Positions 43,377-51,903 of a DNA stretch of 64,000 bases are shown in pieces. The position numbers were made by a program, and so were the translations under genes. The notes below the pieces were generated by a model. That model ran no database searches. It was not told where the DNA came from and saw only the letters and a program-made list of their open reading frames with translations. Each line of letters opens with the position of its first letter. Position 1 is the first letter of the stretch. The DNA comes from CAYPPG01 sp964412555 (lineage in GTDB: Bacteria; Hinthialibacterota; Hinthialibacteria; Hinthialibacterales; Hinthialibacteraceae), in assembly GCA_964412555.1 (NCBI GenBank), contig CAYPPG010000014.1, positions 1 to 64,000 of the forward strand, given 5' to 3'.

Positions 43377-44267
43377 ATGAAACAATTATGCTGTCTTTTG
43401 GCTTTTGTGTTTTTTGCCCTACCGATGATGGGGAAAGAGGAAAGCGGTATCCTTGCTCCCGGAGCTGAACTGAAGAAACTTGCCGATGGTTTCAAATTCA
43501 CCGAGGGACCAGCGGTCGATGCCGAAGGGAATGTGTATTTTACCGATCAGCCCAACGACCGGATCATGAAGTGGAGTGTAGACGGGAAGCTGACGACTTT
43601 TCTTCAACCATGCGGACGGTCGAACGGTCTATATTTCGACAATGAAGGAAACCTTTTGGCCTGTGCGGATGAGAAGAATGAACTATGGTCTATCGGCATG
43701 GACGGTGAGAAAACCGTCTTGGTTGATGACTACAAGGGGAAATTGCTGAATGGGCCGAACGATTTGTGGATTCGTCCCGACGGCGGTGTATATTTTACCG
43801 ATCCGTTTTATAAACGGCCGTATTGGGATCGCGGCGGAATCGAGCAGGAAGGACAATGCGTTTACTTTCTTTCCCCCAATTACGAAAAACTGATTCGTGT
43901 CGCCGACGATTTGGTGCAACCGAACGGGATTATCGGAACGCCGGATGGAGAAAAACTCTATGTCGCCGATATTCGGGCGAGAAAAACGTATGTGTACGAC
44001 ATCAACAAAGACGGTACTCTTTCGAACAAGAAACTGTTTTGTGAGATGGGATCGGATGGTATGACGATAGACAATCAAGGAAATATCTATCTAACCGGAA
44101 GGGGTGTGACTGTCTTCGACAAAGAGGGGAAGCAGATCGAACACATTGCAGTGCCGGAAAACTGGACGGCGAATGTGTGCATCGGGGGGAAAGAGCAGGA
44201 TTTGCTTTTTATTACGGCGAGTGAGGGGATTTATGGAATCAAACTGCGGGTGAAGGGGGTGAAGTAA
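43377..44267 (+). CDS. Secreted SMP-30/gluconolactonase-like protein
   Basis: The 296-residue protein has a signal peptide (QLCCLLAFVFFALPMMG) and a six-bladed SMP-30 propeller. Calcium-binding and catalytic residues are visible in FTEGPAVDAEGNVYFTDQPNDRI (Glu), CGRSNGLYFDNEGNLLACAD (Asn), LNGPNDLWIRPDGGVYFTDP (Asn/Asp) and QPNGIIGTPDGEKLYVAD (Asp). It hydrolyses sugar lactones such as gluconolactone, probably in the periplasm. GAGGAG sits 7 nt before the ATG. Confidence 0.9.
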   Translation: MKQLCCLLAFVFFALPMMGKEESGILAPGAELKKLADGFKFTEGPAVDAEGNVYFTDQPNDRIMKWSVDGKLTTFLQPCGRSNGLYFDNEGNLLACADEKNELWSIGMDGEKTVLVDDYKGKLLNGPNDLWIRPDGGVYFTDPFYKRPYWDRGGIEQEGQCVYFLSPNYEKLIRVADDLVQPNGIIGTPDGEKLYVADIRARKTYVYDINKDGTLSNKKLFCEMGSDGMTIDNQGNIYLTGRGVTVFDKEGKQIEHIAVPENWTANVCIGGKEQDLLFITASEGIYGIKLRVKGVK

Positions 44268-44285
44268 TACAGAATCGAGTTATTT

Positions 44286-44655
44286 TCGCCTGAATCTGGA
44301 GTGGCGTGGGCAATGTCGCCGACACGAGTAGGCTGGTGGACGGATCATAAGCCATCTCTGCCACCCACCCGGCAGGGTCAATTATCTTCTTTACATCACC
44401 ATAGGCGTTATACTCGAAGGTCACAGTGCGATTGAGTGGGGAGGAAACAGTTATGATTTTTCTAATATCTCAATACATAAAAGTTATATCATAACCAAAC
44501 GGATTGGTGGCGTTGGTTACGTTCTCGGTGGCTTTGTGGCTGAACGCCGCGACAATATTTTCTTGGTTCTCATCGATGACGGATTTGGTTAACGGACTGT
44601 TCTATTTGTCGAGATCATACTCATAAAAGAATTTTGAATTTTGGGTGTTGCAAGT
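44286..44655 (-). pseudogene. RHS/YD-repeat protein remnant
   Basis: Two stretches on the minus strand encode RHS-type repeats. One runs from about 44655 to 44485 (KFFYEYDLDK, stop, TKSVIDENQENIVAAF, NATNPFGYDITFMY, stop). The other runs from about 44435 to 44286 (RTVTFEYNAYGDVKKIIDPAGWVAEMAYD). They are separated by unrelated sequence and hold in-frame stops, so the gene is broken. A full RHS protein has over 1000 residues. It is probably an inactivated polymorphic toxin or a wall-associated protein. Confidence 0.75.
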
Positions 44656-44814
44656 GCGAAATCTGTAAAACTAAAAAATAACGGAACAGGGATTTGCTTT
44701 TCCTTTCCTGAGGATTCTATTTAGTCAGTGGAACAATGGAATATATAAATTGAGGAAATACAGTAGGTTGCAGGATATTACGAAATGTTGCGTAATGGTT
44801 CAGGAGAGAGTTTC

Positions 44815-44859
44815 TGTGATCCACAGTCAGGCGCTCTAACCAATCTGAGCTATCCCGGC
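44815..44859 (-). pseudogene. 5' fragment of a tRNA (acceptor strand to anticodon loop, GTG-like)
   Basis: Reading from 44859 down, the sequence has a GCCGGGA acceptor half, TAGCTC-AGATTGGTTA-GAGC as a sound D arm, and CCTGA-CTGTGGA-TCACAG resembling an anticodon arm with GTG (His) in the loop. No variable loop, T arm or acceptor 3' half follows; the next 100 bases are unrelated. So it is half of a tRNA, cut just 3' of the anticodon. It lies next to RHS debris. Confidence 0.6.
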
Positions 44860-44936
44860 ATATCTAATAAATTATAATTTCATTTGATAAAAACCAATAT
44901 CACAAGGGATCAATCAGGATTCTCTGACGTTGTTTC

Positions 44937-45830
44937 TTATTCGTACAACATCCCTAACGAGGCTATCGAGATTTTTTTCGCTCCGTTTCTGACCAAAACC
45001 GGTATGATATCTCGTGATTGTTCTTTATCGATAATAATTTCCAACAATTTTATGTGATCCTGGCCATCCCAAACGGAAAAATTTGCGTCGCTGGGAATCA
45101 AGGCTTTCACAATTTCGGCATCGGACTCATGAACCTGCATATGGAGACTGACTTTCCGTTCGGCCGCCAGACAACTATTCAACAAAAGGGCTATTCCATC
45201 CAGTTTCCATCGTTTCCAGTCGTCATTTTTATAAATATCCTTGTTGGCGAAAAACTGGGTGGTCGATTCTAGCAGGGTTTCTACAATGCGAAGTCCGTTT
45301 GCCCGTAGAGAAGAACCGGTTTCTGTACAATCGACGATCGCATCGGCGAAATGTGGGACTTTGGCCTCTGTTGCCCCCCATGAAAATCGCACATCAGCGA
45401 TAATGCCCCGTTCTGACAACCAATTTTCAGTGACTTTGCATAATTCCGTAGAAATTCGCACTGGATAATCTAAATTTTTTAGATCACTGACCTTGTGAAC
45501 ACCCGAATCATCCGCTACTGCCAATACCCAGCGTACCGGCCGAAAACTGCGTTTCGAATAGCATAGATTGGCGAGCAATCGAACATGTTCGGCGCATTCA
45601 TTTTCGACAATCCAATCCCAGCCCGCCAATCCGCAATCCAAACGGCCATTCGCGACATAAAGAGGGATCTCCTGCGGACGAAGCAATACAGGCCTTAACT
45701 CCGGATCATTGGAGGTTAACCAGAGCAATCGCTCGGATCCGTAAAATCGGAATCCGGCTTTGGCGAAAAGGGAGATCGTGGATTCTTCCAAACTTCCTTT
45801 TGGTATGCCTATTGTAAGCGTATTACTCAC
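44937..45830 (-). CDS. hisG: ATP phosphoribosyltransferase, long form
   Basis: The 297-residue protein matches HisG: TIGIPKGSLEESTISLFAKAG at the N-terminus, LRPQEIPLYVANGRLDCGLAGWDWI, and VDCTETGSSLRANGLRIVETLLEST near the phosphate-binding loop. A C-terminal ACT-like regulatory domain (about 215-297) places it in the long, hexameric form. It joins ATP and PRPP in the first step of histidine synthesis. The start is GTG at 45830, with AGAGGAA upstream. No other his gene is near. Confidence 0.95.
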   Translation of the reverse strand: MSNTLTIGIPKGSLEESTISLFAKAGFRFYGSERLLWLTSNDPELRPVLLRPQEIPLYVANGRLDCGLAGWDWIVENECAEHVRLLANLCYSKRSFRPVRWVLAVADDSGVHKVSDLKNLDYPVRISTELCKVTENWLSERGIIADVRFSWGATEAKVPHFADAIVDCTETGSSLRANGLRIVETLLESTTQFFANKDIYKNDDWKRWKLDGIALLLNSCLAAERKVSLHMQVHESDAEIVKALIPSDANFSVWDGQDHIKLLEIIIDKEQSRDIIPVLVRNGAKKISIASLGMLYE

Positions 45831-46102
45831 TGATTCTTATTCCTCTGTGAATAAAATTTTCCAATCGATCAAATTGATAGCCTTTTTGATTATAAAATCA
45901 AGGAAGGAATAGGAGTATTCATTGTTCATTTTACGAGTAAACAACCCTTAGAAGAGTAACGAGAAATCTGTTTTGTGCAAGGGTTTGTTCAGTAGGATGA
46001 ACGAAAAGTCCTGATACAATCTCTATGCATTTTTGTCCGAATTCAAAAAAAAACGATGTCGCCGTTTATCGGTGTCTAAATGATCCTTGTAGAGAAAGTC
46101 GA

Positions 46103-47473
46103 TTATTCACGTCCGGATGTTTTCAACGCCACCAAGGCATCGGTCAGATCGAATATAGTCTCGCAAATCACATCCGGTTTGGCTTCTTCCAAATATCTTT
46201 TCCCCTGATTTCCTATTGCTCCGGAAAGTACTGCGGCACAGTGACAGCCGATTTTTTGAGCGGCCCAGATATCGGCTTGTGCATCTCCGACCACAAGAAT
46301 TTTATGGGCATCGGGCAGCGATGATTCCACTTCTATCAACTCCACCGCTGATTTTTCAGGATAAATGGACTGCAAAAATGCGTATGGATGCGGTTTTCCG
46401 ATATTTTTTTCAATGTTGCGTTGTTTCAACTCTTGTTCTGCTTGTTCCACTTCGTCGTGCGTGACAATCCGTTCCTCTTCAAAATAATGCGTCATGCCCC
46501 ATTCCTTCAGTGGAGTCATGATTTCCATGCGTGGACGTCCAGTGGCAATGCCTAATTTCAGTCCGGCATCTTTTAATTTCGTTAAACATCTATGGGTTTT
46601 CTCACGGCCGAAAAGGGGTTCCTCATTATGCACGAGACCTGGTTTCGGTCCGTATAGAAGAGGTTGATCATAAATTTTCTCGTACAATTCCTGCCCGAGA
46701 TACCATCGCTGAAACAGATCACGGCAATCTTCCCACAAGGCTGTATTCCGCCCGAAAATCGTCCAGCGATGAGAATGCTCACGGCATAACAAAGTATTCA
46801 ATTCGTCAAGCAGCCGCAATCCTCTCTGGTCCGGATGAAAATCATCGATGATGCGTAGAGTAATATTGCTAACCGGCGCTATACTCCACTTCAGTTTCCG
46901 ATAAAAGGCTCCCCACAAATGAAAATCAGCGGTTCGCAGGAAGGTTGTCCATTCTCCGTGCTCCGCTTTGCTCAAAAGATCATCCCACCGAGGAGAAAGT
47001 TCTTCCTTAAGCCAATCGACTTTCTGATCGTCGATCTCAAAGGAAGAGGGTATCTCTTCATTCCGTATCTGTTCTCCTACAGAATGAAACTTGCCATGAT
47101 CTCGTTTTCCTACCCTACTATATCGTGCGATGGTGCATAACGTAGATGAAAACAAAGGTGCCAAATAAAGCCCAACGGTCAAATAGGCCAGATCCCAATT
47201 GCTATTGATGCCTCGGGACTTGAAATGACGGATTAAATCGCTTGGAAGATATTTACGCATTCGGGAGTGGTCCGCTCCCACCAATTTATGATAAAATACT
47301 TCGGAAATCGGTGTGTAATAAGGTGGGCTAAGCCCCAAATACGCCGGACTCTCCAAAATTTCGCGAACGACGAGTCCTGCACTGTCCCAATAGGCTTCTT
47401 CGCTGGTAATGACCCCATCCATATCGAGGATAACCAATTCGATGTCATGAAACTGTGCTGGCAAATCCACCAT
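46103..47473 (-). CDS. HAD-family hydrolase with a very large insertion between motifs I and II
   Basis: The 456-residue protein has HAD motif I LDMDGV (nucleophile D17, D19), motif II GIATGRP (T311), a basic motif III region (KNIGKPHPY) and motif IV VVGDAQADIWAAQ. Between motifs I and II there are about 290 residues, far more than the usual 80-residue cap. They hold helices and conserved-looking LRTADFHLWGAFYRK and LRIIDDFHPDQRGL stretches. The product is probably a phosphatase, but the substrate is unknown. AGAGAAG precedes the ATG. Confidence 0.85.
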   Translation of the reverse strand: MVDLPAQFHDIELVILDMDGVITSEEAYWDSAGLVVREILESPAYLGLSPPYYTPISEVFYHKLVGADHSRMRKYLPSDLIRHFKSRGINSNWDLAYLTVGLYLAPLFSSTLCTIARYSRVGKRDHGKFHSVGEQIRNEEIPSSFEIDDQKVDWLKEELSPRWDDLLSKAEHGEWTTFLRTADFHLWGAFYRKLKWSIAPVSNITLRIIDDFHPDQRGLRLLDELNTLLCREHSHRWTIFGRNTALWEDCRDLFQRWYLGQELYEKIYDQPLLYGPKPGLVHNEEPLFGREKTHRCLTKLKDAGLKLGIATGRPRMEIMTPLKEWGMTHYFEEERIVTHDEVEQAEQELKQRNIEKNIGKPHPYAFLQSIYPEKSAVELIEVESSLPDAHKILVVGDAQADIWAAQKIGCHCAAVLSGAIGNQGKRYLEEAKPDVICETIFDLTDALVALKTSGRE

Positions 47474-47592
47474 TCTTCTCTAAACTCATTTCCTTCGAGT
47501 GTTGATTATTCGCTTACTCCTAAAAAGACACAAACCACGATCACAAAAAAAACAGTACAGATACATTATTCTACAAAATTATTGTCTAAGAT

Positions 47593-48687
47593 TTAAGCCA
47601 CGACAGCGGGTAGCGGTTCCGCTCGGGAAACAGGATTGAATAACGTATCTCGTTCCACAGGTTCCCGACCCGCTTCTTCGATAAGCCGGCGTATTTCCGA
47701 TACTTTTAACAGTTTGGGGGAGGACGAACCGGCCATGTGTACGATTTTTTCATCGACCACCGTTCCGTCGAAATCGTCGGCACCGAATTGCAGCATCACC
47801 TGGGCGCATTTGACTCCCAGCATGGTCCAGTAGGCTTTGATATGGGGTACATTATCCAGAAAAACACGCGATACGGCGTGGACGCGTAAATCCTTCAATC
47901 CGGTACACATCACCCCTTCAAGCCTTGTATTTCGTGATTGGAAACGAAGAGGGATAAAGGTCAACAAGCCGCCGCTTTCATCTTGCAGCACTCGGATATG
48001 GGCAAGATGATCGATGATTTCTTCCGGTTTTTCCACATGCCCATAGAGCATCGTAGCATTACTGCGTAATCCCAAAGCGTGGGCTGTTCGATGCACGTCA
48101 AGCCATTCATCCACATACAATTTTCCCGGACACATGATATCCCGCACCCGCTGTGCGAACATTTCGGCCCCTCCCCCCGGCAATGAACCAAGTCCCGCAT
48201 CGATCAAATCCCGTAAAACCTGTTCGATACTTCGATGAAACAAACGCGCCATGTGCGAAATCTCAACAGCCGTAAAACATTTCAGGTGAATGGCTGGAAA
48301 TTGGATTTTCAATTGTTTCAACAAGTCAAGATAATATTCATAAGGCAAATCAGGATGCAGGCCGCCAACAATATGAAACTCCGTTGCCCCTTCAGCGGCT
48401 CCCTGCTCTGCCCGCACCAGCATTTCATCAAGAGAATACTCGAAACCACCGTCTTCTCCTGGTTTGCGTGCAAAAGCGCAAAATTTGCAGGAATCGATAC
48501 ATACATTACTATAATTGATGTGCCGATTGACGATATAATAGACCTTGTTTTCATTCCAACGCCGCCGCACGGCTTCAGCCATTCGTCCAAGAGCATGGAT
48601 GTTGGGTGTATGAAATAGAAAGTGAGCTTCCTCTTCTCCGATCCTTCCACCGTCCTGTACTTTTTTTTCAATCGATTGTATGTCCAT
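47593..48687 (-). CDS. mqnE: Aminofutalosine synthase
   Basis: The 364-residue radical SAM protein has the cluster motif in NRHINYSNVCIDSCKFCAF (CxxxCxxC) and IVGGLHPDLPYEYYLDLL. VEKPEEIIDHL..VLQDESGGLLTFIPLRF and DEKIVHMAGS complete the pattern. These mark MqnE rather than MqnC. It joins 3-(1-carboxyvinyloxy)benzoate to SAM to make aminofutalosine in menaquinone synthesis. ATG 48687 gives the family N-terminus; an upstream start at 48804 would add 39 residues. Other mqn genes are not adjacent. Confidence 0.93.
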   Translation of the reverse strand: MDIQSIEKKVQDGGRIGEEEAHFLFHTPNIHALGRMAEAVRRRWNENKVYYIVNRHINYSNVCIDSCKFCAFARKPGEDGGFEYSLDEMLVRAEQGAAEGATEFHIVGGLHPDLPYEYYLDLLKQLKIQFPAIHLKCFTAVEISHMARLFHRSIEQVLRDLIDAGLGSLPGGGAEMFAQRVRDIMCPGKLYVDEWLDVHRTAHALGLRSNATMLYGHVEKPEEIIDHLAHIRVLQDESGGLLTFIPLRFQSRNTRLEGVMCTGLKDLRVHAVSRVFLDNVPHIKAYWTMLGVKCAQVMLQFGADDFDGTVVDEKIVHMAGSSSPKLLKVSEIRRLIEEAGREPVERDTLFNPVSRAEPLPAVVA

Positions 48688-48842
48688 ATTTGTTTCACTA
48701 TCCTCTATATTTCCTCTCAATATGATGACACCGGAACGCGGAGTGGAGAAGGTTAAAAAGGAAAATTTAGACAAGTTCCCAGATAGGAGAGTTTCATTTC
48801 TCAATCAATTTTAAAATAAATCAACCGATCATTCTGGAAATC

Positions 48843-48869
48843 AAAAAGGGGCAGCTGACACGCTGCCCC
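48843..48869 (-). terminator. Terminator after citrate synthase (minus strand)
   Basis: GGGGCAGC-TGACAC-GCTGCCCC (48848-48869) has an 8-bp perfect stem. On the minus strand it is followed by TTTTT (48847-48843). It lies 33 nt past the citrate synthase stop. Confidence 0.92.
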
Positions 48870-48901
48870 GAATTGTTCATCAAATACAAAAGAATAGAAA
48901 A

Positions 48902-50182
48902 TTACATCGATTGGACTTTGTTCTTGATCCATTCCGTCGTACTGGATTTCGGACGTACGATTGCAAGGCCGAGAGCACGGGAAAGAACGTTTTGAGAACA
49001 AATCCCCAACGCACGAGAAACACTGAATAGGACGGTATAATAGGGGAATTCAGTAAGCCCATAATGATAAAGTAGAGCGCCGGAGCCGGCATCAACATTC
49101 GGCCATGGATCCTTGATCTTTTTGACTTGCTGTAGAACACCTGGAACAACTTCGAATACTTTTGCAACAATCTGGAAGACTTCATCGTCCGCGCAATACT
49201 TTTTCCCAAAATCAAGAAATGCATCGAAACGGGGATCGGTAACACGGAGTACCGCGTGACCGTAACCGGGAACGACCTGTCCGCTATTGAGTGTTTCCCA
49301 AGCGAAATCACGGAGTTGATCATCGGTGGGAACACCGCCGAATTTCTCCTTGACCATGAGAACCCAACGTAGACATTCTTGATTGGCCAGACCATGCAAC
49401 GGTCCGGCAAGTCCGTTCAAACCGGCTGAAAGAGCATAGTATAAGTCAGAAAGAGCGGAGCCGACTGTATGAGCGGAAAATGCACTAACATTTCCGCTTT
49501 CATGGTCGGAGTGCAAGACAAGATACAGTCGCATCAATTTGGTAAAATCGCCATTCGGATCGGGGAGACCGAGCATTTTTGCATAATTCGCGCCCCAATC
49601 GAGGTTGGGATCGGATTCGATCAATTCACCTTTGTTGAAACGAATGCGATAAACACCTGCCGCAAGTGCCGGAAGTTTTGCAACAATATTGAGTAAATCT
49701 TCCAAGGAAGGTTCCCAATATTCCGTCTTTTTTATCCCTTCGGCGTATTTCTTTGCAAACTCCGCTTCTTTTTGCATGACCAAGATTCCGGTGTTGAACA
49801 TCGCCATAGGGTGAGAATCCGCCGGCATAGCCCGTAAAACATTCCACACATACTCGGGAACCACGCGGCGTTGGCTCAATTCATTTTTCAAATCTTCCAA
49901 TGCCGCTTGATCAGGCATATCACCGGTCAACAACAAGTACAAGATTTCTTCCGGGAGTTTCTCTCGCAACTCCATAACAGGAATGCCCCGGATAGCCAAT
50001 CCTCGGTCCGGTTCGACGGAGGATGTATCGCAAATCAGACCACGAACACCTCTCATCCCCCCATAGACTTGCCTTACGGTAACTTCGGAAACCACTTTAT
50101 CCCCGTGTTCTTTGATGATACTACCCATTTCTTCGCGTAAACCGGGAATAATCTGCGCTAATTTTTCTTTTAATGCTGCCAT
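48902..50182 (-). CDS. gltA: Citrate synthase, mitochondrial type
   Basis: The 426-residue protein matches eukaryotic mitochondrial citrate synthase: LHSDHESGNVSAFSAHTVGSALSDLYYALSAGLNGLAGPLHGLANQE, with catalytic His in GPLHG. VPGYGHAVLRVTDPR (second His) and PNVDAGSGALL (catalytic Asp) follow. It condenses oxaloacetate and acetyl-CoA at the head of the TCA cycle. The allosteric NADH region of E. coli GltA is lacking. AAGGAGG sits 7 nt before ATG 50182; an in-frame codon at 50206 is upstream of that site. Confidence 0.95.
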   Translation of the reverse strand: MAALKEKLAQIIPGLREEMGSIIKEHGDKVVSEVTVRQVYGGMRGVRGLICDTSSVEPDRGLAIRGIPVMELREKLPEEILYLLLTGDMPDQAALEDLKNELSQRRVVPEYVWNVLRAMPADSHPMAMFNTGILVMQKEAEFAKKYAEGIKKTEYWEPSLEDLLNIVAKLPALAAGVYRIRFNKGELIESDPNLDWGANYAKMLGLPDPNGDFTKLMRLYLVLHSDHESGNVSAFSAHTVGSALSDLYYALSAGLNGLAGPLHGLANQECLRWVLMVKEKFGGVPTDDQLRDFAWETLNSGQVVPGYGHAVLRVTDPRFDAFLDFGKKYCADDEVFQIVAKVFEVVPGVLQQVKKIKDPWPNVDAGSGALLYHYGLTEFPYYTVLFSVSRALGICSQNVLSRALGLAIVRPKSSTTEWIKNKVQSM

Positions 50183-50518
50183 GCTGCTGCCTCCTTTTGG
50201 TGACATAGTCTTTTTTGCAGAAACGGCTGAAACCGTTGATCTCTACTGTTCCCCACAATACAAATCGGTGATTCTACAGCATATTACCAAAAAACCGCCT
50301 TATCAGGCAAGGGATTCAATACAGCAATTGGATGATATTTTTCAGCACACTTTAATGATAAAGATTAATTTATATCAATAAATACCTATGATGATTCTTC
50401 CTTTAACCAAAATCGTTTCCCCTGTACCTCATTAAATAGAGGATTCCAGTCCAGAAAATTTTGAAATTTTCAGCTCTTATACCTTTTCCAGAAGGGAAAA
50501 ATTTGTTATTATCTTCAA

Positions 50519-50718
50519 TGAATCGCAAGTGCGAAAGTCGAATTTGTGCGACGCCTCAAATAGCGCTTAAGGGAAAACGTGTCAGGGTCGCGAAATGTAA
50601 ACTTCGTCGGACCTGAACTGAAAGGTCTGGGGACCACTAAAACAGCAGCTGGGGAGGAAGGTGTCGCGATGCTGATGAAAAGATCGCTTTCATTTGAAAG
50701 CGATCTTTTTGTTTTTTT
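50519..50718 (+). ncRNA. Candidate stand-alone structured RNA, class not recognised
   Basis: Between two minus-strand genes, about 200 nt of GC-richer sequence ends in a strong plus-strand terminator. GCGACGCC (50548-50555) pairs with GGTGTCGC (50660-50667) to close a domain. Inside are CAGG..GCGAA/TTCGT..CCTG (about 50584-50616) and GGTC-TGGG-GACC (50624-50635). Before it, TCGC-AAGT-GCGA (50523-50534) is a small hairpin. A TATTAT at 50507-50512 could be the -10. Length would suit 6S-like or regulatory RNAs. It does not match RNase P, tmRNA, SRP or the common riboswitch cores I know. Confidence 0.55.
50678..50718 (+). terminator. Strong terminator of the candidate RNA
   Basis: AAAAGATCGCTTTC (50678-50691) pairs perfectly with GAAAGCGATCTTTT (50696-50709) around an ATTT loop, followed by a run of T to 50718. 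The minus strand has a weaker T run. Confidence 0.9.
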
Positions 50719-50797
50719 GCCTTTTCTACTTATTCAGGTCACAAAAAACTCACCAAGACAATAAGGTCTTAAACCAAAATCAAAAATGAAAGACCAA

Positions 50798-51217
50798 TCA
50801 TATCAATGCAGAAATCAAAATTTGATTAGAAAATGTCGTCTTCACTTGTTCGTTGAAAAGAATATTCTTCTTGATCGTTTCCATGAATGAATCCAAAGAA
50901 AATGGTTTTAAAAGGAACTGGCCATGGGGATCCTGATTCAAGGTTAAAAGACCATTATCCGGAAGTCCGCTTGACAGAAGAATAAAAACAGAAGAATTTC
51001 GATTCCGAATCGATCGATAAAGATTCAAACCATTCCCACAGCGCAGATTATAATCAATATAAACATATGAGATTTCCTGTTCATATTGGGAAAATAATTC
51101 AATTGCTGTTGTTTGTTTTTCTGCATGCAGTACCTCAAAATCACAGATATTGAGAACGTGTGTAACAAGTGACCGAACGATGTTGTCTTCTTCGACAACC
51201 AAAGCCAGTTTTCTCAT
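50798..51217 (-). CDS. Stand-alone response regulator receiver domain
   Basis: The 139-residue protein is one receiver domain: acidic pair in ALVVEEDN, phospho-acceptor Asp in SYVYIDYNLRCGNG, SS in FILLSSGLP, and Lys in LKPFSLDSF. No output domain is present, as in CheY/Spo0F-type proteins. GGGAG lies 7 nt before ATG 51217; a start at 51247 is less likely. No histidine kinase is adjacent. Confidence 0.9.
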   Translation of the reverse strand: MRKLALVVEEDNIVRSLVTHVLNICDFEVLHAEKQTTAIELFSQYEQEISYVYIDYNLRCGNGLNLYRSIRNRNSSVFILLSSGLPDNGLLTLNQDPHGQFLLKPFSLDSFMETIKKNILFNEQVKTTFSNQILISALI

Positions 51218-51444
51218 AATCGACTCCCGACTCTTCCAACAAACCATTTAAATAATTAATATGGTTGATTATACCTTTTTGTGAGTTCGAGTAAAGTAAA
51301 TTGATACCAAAAAACGTTACATTTCGAGGATTGCAGTAGAATTTAACTGAATGAACAATATGTAAATTGAACAAAATGAAAGGATTAAATTGAAAATTGA
51401 GAAACTCAGATTATTGGGAAATTATCGTAGAATCAAGGAAATTT

Positions 51445-51903
51445 TCAACTACAATCAATGTGTCTTATTTTATTTTGCGCCCAAGTCACTAATTTAGAGC
51501 AAGAAGAGAGACAAATGGGAGACAATTCTTCGACAAAATCGAAACATTCTCCCGTAATGGATAATACATAGGCCTCAGGTGTCTTTCCATAAAGAAACTT
51601 AGAAAGAGTAAGAAGAGAGGTAGGAGTAAAATCGTGAGTCAAGGATATCAAGTCGTCGTCACCCGCCTCTAGAGCCAACACATTGAACGATCCTGGTAAT
51701 CCCTCGATTGAAGCGTCGATAAAAAGAACAAGATCGGCACGTGAAATATCTTCAGCAAGTTCAGGAGTGAGTTGATGGCAAGTTATTATATGTACATTTT
51801 CATGAGGAAATATCTCCTCGAGTCGGCGAGCGGCAAACCATCCGAGGCCATCGTCGCCTCGCAGGGGATTACCATAACCGATGATCACAGTTCGATTCAT
51901 CAT
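51445..51903 (-). CDS. hoxW: Hydrogenase maturation endopeptidase (HoxW/HyaD family)
   Basis: The 152-residue protein begins IIGYGNPLRGDDGLGWFAARRLEE with the nickel-sensing acidic residues (D in GDDGLG). It has CHQLTPELAEDISRADLVLFIDAS with a second conserved Asp and a conserved His in THDFTP. It cuts the C-terminal tail of the large subunit after nickel insertion. Its ATG overlaps the hoxH stop by 4 nt, so it is the last gene of the hox operon. Confidence 0.92.
   Translation of the reverse strand: MMNRTVIIGYGNPLRGDDGLGWFAARRLEEIFPHENVHIITCHQLTPELAEDISRADLVLFIDASIEGLPGSFNVLALEAGDDDLISLTHDFTPTSLLTLSKFLYGKTPEAYVLSITGECFDFVEELSPICLSSCSKLVTWAQNKIRHIDCS

Noticed and set aside
50671..50718. CTGATGA followed by a stem, like a hammerhead ribozyme core
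   Set aside because: The required GAAA after the stem and the cleavage-site helix are missing; the stem is the terminator.
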